Positions 55,157 through 63,792 are shown, counted from the stretch's first letter. The stretch: 64,000 bases of DNA from Acetobacter ghanensis (GCF_001499675.1 NZ_LN609302.1:2451896-2515895); one strand, 5' to 3'. Notes: generated by a model from the sequence alone, not told the origin. A program made the numbers and translations.

Positions 55157-55765
55157 TTAAACCCGCTTTGTTGCGCGGTTGTGGTTGATGTAGGCCTGCA
55201 CCGTATCAAACCCGCTTTCCCACGCGTTCAGTAGGCTTTCCAGATGCTCACGGTTATTAACCAGCCCGCGTGCAATCAGCACGCCCTGCTGGTCCAGCAG
55301 GAAAGCCGCAGGCAGCTTGTCCACCTCCAGCGCACGCCCAAGGGCCGGGTCATTCACAAACAGAGCGGGCGGTGTGCCGGTCTGCTGTGCAAAATGCGCC
55401 TGCGCCACCGGGTTATCATCCCCCGCCAGCACAAGCTCCAATTGCTCCTTGGCGCAAAAGTTACGAGCAATGGGAATGACCTTGCGAGAGATGGGGCACG
55501 TGGCAGACACAAACAGCAGCAGGCGGGGCCTGCTTCCACCCGCCAGCACCATTGCCTGACCATCCAGTGTGGCAAAAGGCTGAGCAGGGCAGACATCCCC
55601 CGGCTGGGGGCCACGCGCATTGGTCAATGCGCCAACAGGCGCAATTTCCTGAAAAAGCCTGCGCAGTCTGAGCATCATGCTGTAGGCCACGCCAAACGCG
55701 GCCAACAGCAGCACAGTCAACATGCCGTTAATAACAACAAGGGTTTGCAGACTTGCCTGTGTCAT
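55157..55765 (-). CDS. Second MauD-like protein lacking the CxxC motif
   Basis: A 202-residue membrane-anchored thioredoxin-like protein of the MauD type: N-terminal transmembrane segment (about 8-30), then a periplasmic domain with the RLLLFVSATCP strand. Where MauD has CPxC, this one reads CPIS (Cys90, Ser93), so it cannot form the usual disulfide. Another cysteine (Cys59) lies upstream. It is the last gene of the amine dehydrogenase operon, 31 bases after the porin. A modified role, such as holding or docking partners, is inferred. Confidence 0.78.
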   Translation of the reverse strand: MTQASLQTLVVINGMLTVLLLAAFGVAYSMMLRLRRLFQEIAPVGALTNARGPQPGDVCPAQPFATLDGQAMVLAGGSRPRLLLFVSATCPISRKVIPIARNFCAKEQLELVLAGDDNPVAQAHFAQQTGTPPALFVNDPALGRALEVDKLPAAFLLDQQGVLIARGLVNNREHLESLLNAWESGFDTVQAYINHNRATKRV

Positions 55766-55796
55766 ACGTCAGACCTTGAGCCAGTGCGCGCGCACA

Positions 55797-57158
55797 TCAG
55801 TAAGACCAGATGGCATCGCAGCTAAACCAGAACATGTTGTTGGTACCGTTATTAGCGTAATTAACCATTGGGTCATCCGTGGGAGAAACACGGTTGAACG
55901 GCCGGGTACCATTCAAAGACTTGTCCAGCCGCACTTCCGGACGAATGGAGAAGCTGCCACGTGGCAGTTTGAGGAATTCTGGCCGGTAGGTCACCCCTAC
56001 CGTCAATTCCCCATAGGTGGTGCCGGGGGCATAATCGTAGGAATAATTCCGCCCACGCAGTTCGTTTACGTAAGACATGGTGGACGTGTTGTTGCCCACA
56101 ACGCCACCGTTATTATCCCGAAAGATTTCGCCACGTGCGTTGAAGGTTAGAGACGGCGAGAAATCATGCGAGAAGTACGTGGTAATCCCGTACACGTCAT
56201 CCTGCAGGTAGTCATCGTGGAAGTAGGTGCCGTTTAGGGTAATCGTACTGGTGTCGTTCAGCTTATAGGTCGCCAGAATGTCACCAATATATTCCATCTC
56301 GTGGTTGGCATCACTCCCAATGGCATACACACTCTGCTGCGGGCCAAGGTAGGCAATAGCGGCAACATCCAGCTTGCCATCGGCAAGACCACTAAGCTGC
56401 ACACCAAAATACCCTTTGGGCCGCGTATTGTTTTTGGCGCCGCCAAAGGTGGTGGAGTTACCCGCGTTAACACCCAGAACCCATGCCACTGTATCGGTCA
56501 TGTGCCACGTAGCCAGCACACCCACCGTTTCAAACGGCACAATGTAATCGGATGAATAGTTGTAGGAATAAAAAGGACGTTCCAGCGCATCCGTGCCTTC
56601 AAAGCCCTGAATACCGTATTGCTGGCCAATCTGCAGGTCTATGCCACCCTTGCTCAGCCACGGCAGGTGGGCATCAATATGGGCCTGCGTGGGGGTCCAC
56701 TGGTACATGCCCGTCAGATTGCCATCGCCCATACCAATGGTCGGGTTAAAGCGCGCATCCGAACCGTAAAGCACCTCGAACACAAACCCTAGACCATACC
56801 CCCCACCAATATCGGTTGTGGGGTGGGAGATTGTTCCCGTAATCTGGTTAAGGGTGGCCGTATTGGCCCGGTCCACATAGGACTGCGCCCAGTTACGCCC
56901 TGTGTGCGTCCACGGGTTACCGTTAACACCGGCCTCGACCACCAGATGCCCCTCAAGGTCATCAAACCATGTGTGGTTTTTGGATGGCTTGAGGTTCACC
57001 TCATCCTTTTCGGCCTGCGATTTTTCCGCCGGGGTTTCTTCCAGCACCAGAGGGCGTGCGGCATCACCGGGGGTTATTTTTTCCTGCGCAAATGCGGGCA
57101 GCGCCGCCAGTTGCAGGGTAAGCCACATCCCTACGGGTAATGGGCGGCGAAGAAACAT
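55797..57158 (-). CDS. Outer-membrane beta-barrel porin (OmpL/BBP2-like)
   Basis: A 453-residue exported protein. A signal peptide (about 1-25, ending PAFAQ) precedes an acidic/basic linker, and the rest shows alternating strands rich in Gly, Tyr and Asn, ending with an aromatic residue (AIWSY), as in outer-membrane barrels. It resembles putative beta-barrel porin-2 proteins. It lies within the amine dehydrogenase operon, so it may admit amines or release products (inference). ATG 57158 is chosen because the signal peptide begins there; an in-frame GTG at 57176 is possible. Confidence 0.72.
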   Translation of the reverse strand: MFLRRPLPVGMWLTLQLAALPAFAQEKITPGDAARPLVLEETPAEKSQAEKDEVNLKPSKNHTWFDDLEGHLVVEAGVNGNPWTHTGRNWAQSYVDRANTATLNQITGTISHPTTDIGGGYGLGFVFEVLYGSDARFNPTIGMGDGNLTGMYQWTPTQAHIDAHLPWLSKGGIDLQIGQQYGIQGFEGTDALERPFYSYNYSSDYIVPFETVGVLATWHMTDTVAWVLGVNAGNSTTFGGAKNNTRPKGYFGVQLSGLADGKLDVAAIAYLGPQQSVYAIGSDANHEMEYIGDILATYKLNDTSTITLNGTYFHDDYLQDDVYGITTYFSHDFSPSLTFNARGEIFRDNNGGVVGNNTSTMSYVNELRGRNYSYDYAPGTTYGELTVGVTYRPEFLKLPRGSFSIRPEVRLDKSLNGTRPFNRVSPTDDPMVNYANNGTNNMFWFSCDAIWSY

Positions 57159-57281
57159 CCTATTTTTGCTCCACAAATCAGAACGACATAACCCAACAGG
57201 ACCCGACCAACCGGGCGAATACAGTTTTTGGCGGGTACAGGCTGAATGATGCCTGATTAAAAGTCATTTTAAGTTTTGAAG

Positions 57282-57770
57282 TCATTTTGCCTTTTTACAG
57301 GCAGCAAGTGACCGTTCCAGCACATGCGCACGCAGGGCCAGAAACTCCGGATCGGAAAGTGGGTGCTGCCGCCATGTATGAACTTCCGCCGCCGTATAAG
57401 GCCGAAACCCCGGTGGCGTGCTGGTGCCGCCCAATGTGATCAGCACAAAATTCATGACATCCGCCAGCGTCTGGTCATCCCGAATAAGGGACATGGAAAC
57501 ACCGGGAACCCGTATAAGGTACTCACGCCCTTCATCCGTGCAGGCAAAGCTGCCTACGGCATTCCGCAGCATGGGTACAAAGGTCGGGCCGGATATGCCC
57601 TCAATCCCGTGGCACCCACCACAATGGGACACGTAAACGGATTGCGTATGACTCAGGGTGGTTGCGCCGGGCACGGCATCCGGCCCGGCATGGGCGCTGG
57701 CGGTGCCAACCAGAATGGCAAGCACCGCAGCAAAACACCCTGCAACGCAACGTAACAACGTTGCAGGCAT
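57282..57770 (-). CDS. Mono-haem cytochrome c of the amine dehydrogenase operon
   Basis: A 162-residue periplasmic cytochrome c with signal peptide (about 1-27, ending ASAHA) and a single haem site HCGGCHG (Cys50, Cys53, His54). It starts 2 bases after mauA. It is too short and has too few haems to be MauG, the di-haem TTQ-forming enzyme. It more likely accepts electrons from the dehydrogenase in place of amicyanin or azurin (inference). ATG 57770 is chosen over a longer frame to 57842 that overlaps mauA. Confidence 0.82.
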   Translation of the reverse strand: MPATLLRCVAGCFAAVLAILVGTASAHAGPDAVPGATTLSHTQSVYVSHCGGCHGIEGISGPTFVPMLRNAVGSFACTDEGREYLIRVPGVSMSLIRDDQTLADVMNFVLITLGGTSTPPGFRPYTAAEVHTWRQHPLSDPEFLALRAHVLERSLAACKKAK

Positions 57771-57772
57771 GA

Positions 57773-58369
57773 TCAGGAAGATTTCCCGATCACGGCAGCC
57801 GTGGAACAGTTGTACATTTCCGACGTGCCCGTGCCAAAGCACCAGATGATGTCGTTATTGGCCATGGGGCGGTAGGACGGCTGGTCACCATCCGTGCCAA
57901 GGCAGGTCACCTCGTTACAGGAATCCTGACCACAGCAGTCACGGTAGGCAATCATGTAGGAATTGCCATCCTGCGGGTTATAGCAGCTCCCGATCCATGA
58001 TGTGGGAGAAGGTGCCGTACCGGGCGGGCAGCTATGTACGCCACCACCGCAGGAGGTGCACAGGTTGCCGTCAATGGCGCAGTAACGCCAGTAGTCACAA
58101 GCGTTGGGGTCCTTGGCCTGCGCCTTGGACGCAAAAGGAGATGGGGCTTTGGACGCAGCCTTGCCAGCCGTGGTTGTTGCGGCTGAAGCACGGCTAACCG
58201 GCAGCAGCGGAAACAGCGGCACAGCAGCCGCAAGCCCCCCCAGCCGGGCCACAACACCACGGCGGGACGTGCGGCCAGCAAAACGGCGCAGCACGGTTTC
58301 GGTCATACGGTCGAACAGGGAAACACCCTGTTCTGTGTTTTGAGTTTTCTCAGAAGGCAACATGGGCAT
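57773..58369 (-). CDS. mauA: TTQ amine dehydrogenase, small (catalytic) subunit
   Basis: A 198-residue subunit carrying the tryptophan tryptophylquinone cofactor, which oxidises primary amines to aldehyde and ammonia in the periplasm. A long Tat leader (SRRGVVARLGG near 35-45) precedes the mature part. The two cofactor tryptophans are Trp125 (SPTSWIGSC) and Trp176 (NNDIIWCFG), 51 residues apart as in methylamine dehydrogenase (Trp57/Trp108). The catalytic Asp corresponds to Asp144 (YRDCCG). The numerous cysteines for six disulfides are kept (CDYWRYCAIDGNLC, CGGG, SCPPG). ATG 58369 has an AGGAG site. Sequence does not decide between methylamine and aromatic amine specificity (mau or aau). Confidence 0.93.
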   Translation of the reverse strand: MPMLPSEKTQNTEQGVSLFDRMTETVLRRFAGRTSRRGVVARLGGLAAAVPLFPLLPVSRASAATTTAGKAASKAPSPFASKAQAKDPNACDYWRYCAIDGNLCTSCGGGVHSCPPGTAPSPTSWIGSCYNPQDGNSYMIAYRDCCGQDSCNEVTCLGTDGDQPSYRPMANNDIIWCFGTGTSEMYNCSTAAVIGKSS

Positions 58370-58955
58370 TCGCTCCTGTATCGCTTGGCAATGCGGGGTG
58401 GGTGGCGGCAACACCGTCCAGCACCCCTTCAATCTGACGGCGGGTATTCACTAGGTCTTTGGCCAGTATGGTGCCCCGCTCGTCCAGCAGCACCACAGAG
58501 GGCATACGATTGATTTGAAGAACCAGAGCCAGCTCAACCCCGGTTATAAGCGGCACACCCTGCATTTCCGGCCGGGCCTTCTGCATGGCGGCAAGCTCGG
58601 GTTCCGGGCCATCCCCCACAAACACCAGATCCAGCCCACGCTCGGCGGCAATCTGCCGCGCAATGGGAGAAACGCGTTTACACACAGGGCATTCCGCCGC
58701 CACAAACAGCAACAGTTGCCTGCGGCCGGGGGGCAGCACATCCCCCACGGTAAACGGTTTGCCATCCAGTGTATGCAGGACCAGACGCGGGACAATCTGC
58801 CCAACATCCAGACCGGGTTTGACCTCCTGATTACCCAGCGGCGCCAACCGTTCGTGCAGAACACCAATCTGGCGTGCTAGGGCAACCAGAACCACGGCCA
58901 GAACCAGAACCAGCAGCACAAGCAGCGCCTGCCATATGCTCAACAGCATTATCAT
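58350..58955 (-). CDS. mauD: Amine dehydrogenase maturation protein MauD
   Basis: A 201-residue membrane-anchored thioredoxin-like protein (transmembrane segment about 5-27) with the redox pair CPVC (Cys89, Cys92). MauD is needed for disulfide formation and folding of the small subunit. It overlaps mauE by 4 bases and mauA by 20, fitting tight co-expression. Confidence 0.92.
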   Translation of the reverse strand: MIMLLSIWQALLVLLVLVLAVVLVALARQIGVLHERLAPLGNQEVKPGLDVGQIVPRLVLHTLDGKPFTVGDVLPPGRRQLLLFVAAECPVCKRVSPIARQIAAERGLDLVFVGDGPEPELAAMQKARPEMQGVPLITGVELALVLQINRMPSVVLLDERGTILAKDLVNTRRQIEGVLDGVAATHPALPSDTGANAHVAF

Positions 58956-59542
58956 GCGCTATGCTCCTGCCCAGCGGAACCGGGCACCTGTACCGGCGGC
59001 AGAACCTGTATGGCCTGCCATAGCAAATACAGGCACACACCCCCTGCAACACCCTGCCCCCATAGAGGCAGAGCAAGCCCTCCCCCAGCAGCAAGACCCA
59101 CGCATGGCACCAACGCCACACCGGCGCAGGCCACAGTACGCAACACCACGGCCCATGAGAGCTTTTCGCTCACAACACCCGGCGTGCACCCGCAGGAAAG
59201 GTCGGTGCGTCCACGCAGAACGTTCACCCCCATGGCAAGAGCAAACACAACCAGCAGGGTGGCTGCGGCAAGGCCACCGACCAGCGCACCAAAACCGGAA
59301 AACAGAAGAAGAGCCACTCCAGTTTCAGCAACCGCCAGCGCCCATGCCACGCTCTCGTATGACCAGTCAGGCAGCAGGCGGTAAGAGGCCAGCGTGCCCA
59401 AAAACGTGTCATGATCGCGCAGCTTGGCAACCCCTGCCACCAAAAACATGGTGCCAATGCAGCCAGCACTTAAAGCCGCAGCCAGTTGCCCAGCCTCAGC
59501 GCACCATGCAGGCACCAGAGAGACCGAAGCCGACAGGCTCAT
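58952..59542 (-). CDS. mauE: Amine dehydrogenase maturation protein MauE
   Basis: A 196-residue inner-membrane protein with about five hydrophobic segments, of the MauE/DoxX-like family, that works with MauD in maturation of the small subunit. It contains the family KLRDHDTFLGTLASYRLLP block (about 41-59) and a CGC cysteine pair (DLSCGCTPG). It overlaps mauB and mauD by 4 bases each. Confidence 0.9.
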   Translation of the reverse strand: MSLSASVSLVPAWCAEAGQLAAALSAGCIGTMFLVAGVAKLRDHDTFLGTLASYRLLPDWSYESVAWALAVAETGVALLLFSGFGALVGGLAAATLLVVFALAMGVNVLRGRTDLSCGCTPGVVSEKLSWAVVLRTVACAGVALVPCVGLAAGGGLALPLWGQGVAGGVCLYLLWQAIQVLPPVQVPGSAGQEHSA

Positions 59543-60738
59543 CCTTCACCCGGCGCAACCGTGAAGATAAGAGACGTGCCAAGCCCTTTCATCGTACGCA
59601 AAAGCTTGCCCGTGCGCGCATCGGAGATAAAGAAATTGCCGCTATCTTCATCCGCAGTAAACATCAGCGGAGCGGCATCCTGCGTTACACCCACCATGGT
59701 GCTGGCAACCTTGAGCGGCATACGGCGGATACGCTTGTGCGTGTCCGTGTTGTATACCCATACTTCGGTCCCGGCATCCTTGTGAGTCCAGAAGGTACCG
59801 CGGTGCATAAGCACATAGAGTTCGTGCGTATCCTTATGCAGGGCGGACATCTGCCAGCCACCCGGACGCCACGTTACCTCAAACGGAGCGGACGCATCGG
59901 ATGCGGGCTTGATGCCTGCACCTTCCTGCAAGGACCAAGGGGCCTGCACCGTGCTGTTGGCGGACAGGGTGGTTGGGTAAACCTTGCCGCTATAGCTGAT
60001 GAAATACGTTTGCCCGTCTTTGGCAACGCTGGGGCTCTGTTCAAAAATACCGTCTTTATCCGGCTCAAAGAACGGGGCGCTGTGGGTCACACTGGCCTTG
60101 CCATCTGCTCCGAGGCTGACATTGGTCAGCGTGCCATCGGCACACAGGGAGGAGAAGCCGGAGTTGCCCCATGCGTATGTCAGCGCGCAGCCGGGAATTT
60201 CTACCGTCTGACTGACCTTGTGTTCCTTTGTGTCCACCACTTCCACCGCGTTGGCGGGGCTCATCTGGTACACATAAACACGGCCACCATCGGCACTGAT
60301 TGCCATATTGTTACGCTTGGGCGTGACCAGTGCGCGGGAAGGCAGTTTTTCATCTGCCGTGATTTTCAGCGTCTGGGCATCGTATTCGGCCAGCAGATCA
60401 TTCCGCGCACCGCGGTTACCGCGTTCCCATGTGGTTTCCCCCACATAAAAACGGCTGGCGTCTGGCGTCATAACCATGTTGGCGTTGTAGGCCGCCTGTA
60501 CCATACCTAGCAGAACGCCACGGTCGGCATCTACCACGTCAACACGGCCATCCTTGTTATGGGTGTAAACCGCGTCTTCCACCAAAATGGTGTGAGGGCT
60601 GTAGGGCTTGAGGGTTACAACATCGCTCTGCTCCGTCTGCAGAACGGGTTCGGCAGCCTGAACGGCAGCGGCTGAAATAAAAGCCGCGCTCCCTAGGAGC
60701 AGGCCAAGCCAAGATTTTCGGGGGCGAAGAAAGGACAT
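59539..60738 (-). CDS. mauB: TTQ amine dehydrogenase, large subunit
   Basis: A 399-residue periplasmic subunit with signal peptide (about 1-29, ending AVQA) and a seven-bladed propeller of the amine dehydrogenase heavy chain. Typical blocks are HTILVEDAVYTHNKDGRVDVVDAD, ADGGRVYVYQMSPANAVEVVD and HKDAGTEVWVYNTDTHKRI. It is the first gene of a mauB-E-D-A run with overlaps of 4 bases, then the cytochrome, porin and second MauD. No mauF, mauC (amicyanin) or mauG is present in the window. Confidence 0.93.
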   Translation of the reverse strand: MSFLRPRKSWLGLLLGSAAFISAAAVQAAEPVLQTEQSDVVTLKPYSPHTILVEDAVYTHNKDGRVDVVDADRGVLLGMVQAAYNANMVMTPDASRFYVGETTWERGNRGARNDLLAEYDAQTLKITADEKLPSRALVTPKRNNMAISADGGRVYVYQMSPANAVEVVDTKEHKVSQTVEIPGCALTYAWGNSGFSSLCADGTLTNVSLGADGKASVTHSAPFFEPDKDGIFEQSPSVAKDGQTYFISYSGKVYPTTLSANSTVQAPWSLQEGAGIKPASDASAPFEVTWRPGGWQMSALHKDTHELYVLMHRGTFWTHKDAGTEVWVYNTDTHKRIRRMPLKVASTMVGVTQDAAPLMFTADEDSGNFFISDARTGKLLRTMKGLGTSLIFTVAPGEG

Positions 60739-60867
60739 GCGGACCTGTTTTTCTCTCTCGTTTCCAGCAGGATTTTCATATCATAGTCGTTACTGTTGCA
60801 TTTTCAACACAAAATATGAACACACCATGCGCTTTACTACCGCCACCCCTCACAACCCGCAGGAAAC

Positions 60868-61767
60868 CTAAGTTCCGCTCGAAAAACTGCCTTCTTTTTT
60901 GAAGAATCGTTGCAAAAGCCACCGGGTCGCAACGCCGTGGGAACCTTTGGCGTGCCAGACCACGGCAAGCGGCACCAAACGGTGTCCTGCGTCAAATTGT
61001 TGCGGCAATACAACAATATCCGGCGCAGCGGGGGACGCTGCCAGAACATGGTCGGAAACAAAGGCCCAGCCTATGCCGTGGCGCACCAGTTCCAGAATGA
61101 CCCAGTGGCTCTCCACCCACCAGACTTCCCCCGCCACGCGCAGGTAATGCCGCTCCCGCTCCTCGCCCCGCGCGGCCACCAGAATCTGACGGTGCCGCTT
61201 GAGGTCTTCCCACGCCACGGGGCCACCCTGCGCCAATGGGTGGTTGCGTCCACACACCAGCTTGAGCGGCACACGCCCGATGGTGCGAAATGCAAGTTCG
61301 GGCGGCATACGGTGCTGCTGCCACATAACCCCAAGCTGGGCGGCTCCATCGCGCACCAGTTGGCCGACATCCTCCATAAGCGGGAACAGGATTTCCATTT
61401 CCACATGGGGGAAGGCCTGCGCAAATTCGGCAAAAACAGGGCCAAGGGCATGTTCGGGGTAAAGCTCGTCTATGGCGACAACCAGCTTGTTTTCCACCCC
61501 GCTTTCCAAAGACCGGGCAACGCCTATCAGATGTTCGCGCCGGTCCAGCACCACACGGGCCTCCCGCAGCAAACGCTCCCCATCCACGCTCAACACCGGG
61601 GTGCGGCCTGTACGGATAAACAGCACCACCCCCAGGTCCACCTCCAGATTGGCAACATGCGTGCTTATGGCGGACTGTGCCCTCCCAAGTTTGCGCGCAG
61701 CCGCGGAAAAGGACCCCGCATCCACCGTGGCGACAAAAGCCTCAAGCTGTTCGAGAGAAACATTCAT
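60868..61767 (-). CDS. LysR-family regulator, divergent from a PACE efflux gene
   Basis: A 299-residue LysR regulator with its helix-turn-helix at residues about 3-60 (FVATVDAGSFSAAARKLGRAQSAIS core). It is divergent from a PACE-family efflux gene only 61 bases away, the arrangement seen for AceR and aceI. It is also upstream of mauB on the same strand, with about 130 bases between, so a role for the amine dehydrogenase operon is possible but less likely. Confidence 0.85.
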   Translation of the reverse strand: MNVSLEQLEAFVATVDAGSFSAAARKLGRAQSAISTHVANLEVDLGVVLFIRTGRTPVLSVDGERLLREARVVLDRREHLIGVARSLESGVENKLVVAIDELYPEHALGPVFAEFAQAFPHVEMEILFPLMEDVGQLVRDGAAQLGVMWQQHRMPPELAFRTIGRVPLKLVCGRNHPLAQGGPVAWEDLKRHRQILVAARGEERERHYLRVAGEVWWVESHWVILELVRHGIGWAFVSDHVLAASPAAPDIVVLPQQFDAGHRLVPLAVVWHAKGSHGVATRWLLQRFFKKEGSFSSGT

Positions 61768-61828
61768 CTATCTGTTTTTCCGATAGGTTCCATCTTTTCT
61801 TTAGCAGGAAGGAAGATAGATTGCCCGC

Positions 61829-62323
61829 ATGTCAATCATATCTTCCAGCCAACCTCATACCATGACGACCCCAACCACTCAGTCCGCAGCACCTCTGGTG
61901 CCTGCCCGCTCGCGCATGGACCGTCTGCGCCATGTGCTTTTGTTTGAACTGCTGGCCCTGAGCATAGCCATTCCGGCAGGGAGCAGCCTGTTTGGCCTGC
62001 ACGAATCCACCATGGGCTTTATTGGTATTGGCAGCGCCATAACGGCCATGCTGTGGAACTACCTGTACAATCTGGTCTTTGACCGGGTGATGACGCATCT
62101 TTACTGCACCACCCACAAAACCCTGCGCATCAGGCTTGTGCACACGCTGCTGTTTGAGGCCGGATTACAGGTTGTACTGCTGCCGGGCATTGCGCTGTAC
62201 ACCCATGCCCCGCTGCTCCAGACCTTTTCGCTCTCGCTATCACTTGCGCTGTTTTATCTGGTTTACGCCTTTGTGTTTAACATGGCTTACGACCGGGTTT
62301 TTCCCCTCGCCCACAAAGCCTGA
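61829..62323 (+). CDS. PACE family efflux transporter
   Basis: A 164-residue protein with four transmembrane segments in the BTP/PACE pattern: RLRHVLLFELLALSIAIP, then AMLWNYLYNLVFDR, and a repeated LVHTLLFEAGLQ and FVFNMAYDRVFP. PACE proteins export biocides such as chlorhexidine and short diamines in other bacteria. The start is uncertain between 61829 and 61862; only the former has a distant GGAAGG site. Confidence 0.85.
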   Translation: MSIISSSQPHTMTTPTTQSAAPLVPARSRMDRLRHVLLFELLALSIAIPAGSSLFGLHESTMGFIGIGSAITAMLWNYLYNLVFDRVMTHLYCTTHKTLRIRLVHTLLFEAGLQVVLLPGIALYTHAPLLQTFSLSLSLALFYLVYAFVFNMAYDRVFPLAHKA

Positions 62324-62342
62324 CTCCGCGCCGTAGCGGGAA

Positions 62343-62364
62343 CACCCGGTATGCGCGCCGGGTG
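62343..62364 (+). terminator. Hairpin after the PACE gene
   Basis: A 7-bp stem, CACCCGG (62343-62349) with CCGGGTG (62358-62364), is located 20 bases after the transporter stop. It lacks a T tract. Confidence 0.4.
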
Positions 62365-62431
62365 GTGCAGCGCCCTCCTCACGCCCAATCACTTTTTGGC
62401 CGGGTGGCGCAGTCCGGCAAACAGAAGGTAT

Positions 62432-62450
62432 TGCGACTAATTATCATTTA
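62432..62450 (+). promoter_or_regulatory. Possible Fur box upstream of bfd
   Basis: The 19-base stretch at 62432-62450 (TGCGACTAATTATCATTTA) has the AATTATCATT core found in Fur operators and an AT-rich context. It lies about 45 bases before the bfd start, and bfd genes are commonly iron-repressed. Confidence 0.4.
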
Positions 62451-62493
62451 TGGTTCAGTATCGGCAGACTCGTAATGTAGAGGTGCCTAAGGA

Positions 62494-62730
62494 ATGGTTG
62501 TCTGCTCCTGCAACCTACTGACACATAAAGATGTTGAAGCCGCTGTGGCCGATGGCGCAAACCACCCGCGCGAGATCTATGCTGCCCGTGGCTGCAAGGC
62601 CCAGTGCGGTAATTGCGTTAAAGGCGTGGTGTGCCTGCTGCGTGAGGCCAAACTCCGGCACATGCAGCAGGCCGAACTGGCCGCCCTTGCGGCCCGCCAG
62701 CAGGGCACTGCACTGGCTGCATCCGCCTGA
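62494..62730 (+). CDS. bfd: Bacterioferritin-associated ferredoxin
   Basis: A 78-residue [2Fe-2S] protein with cysteine ligands in the Bfd pattern: Cys4 and Cys6 (VVCSCN) and Cys38 and Cys41 (QCGNC). Bfd docks on bacterioferritin and passes electrons to release stored iron. A candidate Fur site lies upstream. The C-terminus is an Ala/Gln-rich tail. Confidence 0.9.
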   Translation: MVVCSCNLLTHKDVEAAVADGANHPREIYAARGCKAQCGNCVKGVVCLLREAKLRHMQQAELAALAARQQGTALAASA

Positions 62731-62811
62731 TCCACCACGCCGGGGACCCACCCGGCCCAGCCACTGTAACCCCGCTTGCGCAGGAGCTGCGCTTCTGGCA
62801 CCGATGCTGTC

Positions 62812-63792
62812 ATGAGCAATCCTGTTTTTGTACTGGGCGGTGGTGCCTGGGGCACTGCACTCGCACTCCATGCAGCACGCATTGGGGCAGAGGTGCACCT
62901 TTGGGCCCGTAATGCCCAGACCCTGCCCAACGGGGCCATGCCCCGCCTGTCGGATTATCCGCTCCCCCCCACCGTACATGTTTGCAGCACCCTGCCGCAG
63001 GTAACGCCAGACTGTGTTCTGGTCGCCATCCCCACCCAATATCTGGCCTCCGTTCTGCCCATGCTGCCCGCAGGCGTGCCCGCCGTATTGTGCTGCAAGG
63101 GAATAGAACGCCAGACGCTGGCTTTTCCGCTGGATATTCTGGCGCGTGAGCGGGCGGACGTGCCCGGCGCCGTGCTGTGCGGCCCCAACTTTGCGCGCGA
63201 GATTGCTGCAGGCCTTCCCGCCGCCGCAGTGCTGGCTGCCCTGGAGCACGCACGCGCCCAAGCCTTGAGCAGCCTGCTCTCCTCCCCCCTTTTTCGCCTG
63301 TATGCCAGTACGGACTGCATTGGCGTGCAACTGGGAGCCGCGGCCAAAAATGTTATTGCCGTAGCCTCCGGCGTGACCATTGGCGCAGGGCTGGGCGAAA
63401 ATGCCCGCGCCGCCCTGATTACCCGAGGACTGGCCGAAATAACGCGGCTGGCTACGGCCCTTGGCGGGCAGGCCGCCACACTGGCGGGCCTTGCCGGGTT
63501 GGGAGACCTGCTACTGACCTGCACCGGGGCCGCCTCCCGCAACTATCAGATGGGGCTGGCCCTTGGCCGGGGTATGAACACCCATGCTGCGCTGGGCAGT
63601 CTGCCGGGTGTGGCCGAGGGCATTACAACCGCCGCCGCCCTGCAGGCTCTGGCCCGCGCACATGGGGTGGAAACCCCTATTACAGACTGCATCGCCGCCT
63701 TTATGGAAGGGCAGATAACCCTCCCACAGGCCACGCACAGCCTGCTCAGCCGCCCGCTTAAAAGCGAGCAGGAACCCTCATCACCCGTCTGA
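62812..63792 (+). CDS. gpsA: Glycerol-3-phosphate dehydrogenase [NAD(P)+]
   Basis: A 326-residue GpsA, which reduces dihydroxyacetone phosphate to sn-glycerol 3-phosphate for phospholipid synthesis. The dinucleotide motif is GGGAWGTAL (about 9-17), the catalytic lysine is in GAAAKNVIAVASG, and GLAGLGDLLLTCTG and ASRNYQMG are typical of the family. ATG 62812 begins the conserved N-terminus; the frame is open a little further upstream. Confidence 0.93.
   Translation: MSNPVFVLGGGAWGTALALHAARIGAEVHLWARNAQTLPNGAMPRLSDYPLPPTVHVCSTLPQVTPDCVLVAIPTQYLASVLPMLPAGVPAVLCCKGIERQTLAFPLDILARERADVPGAVLCGPNFAREIAAGLPAAAVLAALEHARAQALSSLLSSPLFRLYASTDCIGVQLGAAAKNVIAVASGVTIGAGLGENARAALITRGLAEITRLATALGGQAATLAGLAGLGDLLLTCTGAASRNYQMGLALGRGMNTHAALGSLPGVAEGITTAAALQALARAHGVETPITDCIAAFMEGQITLPQATHSLLSRPLKSEQEPSSPV

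Noticed and set aside
57282..57770. Cytochrome gene as MauG
   Set aside because: MauG is a much longer di-haem protein. This one has a single CxxCH in 162 residues.
58936..60510. Plus-strand open frame of 524 codons
   Set aside because: It is antisense to mauE and mauB and has basic, disordered composition.
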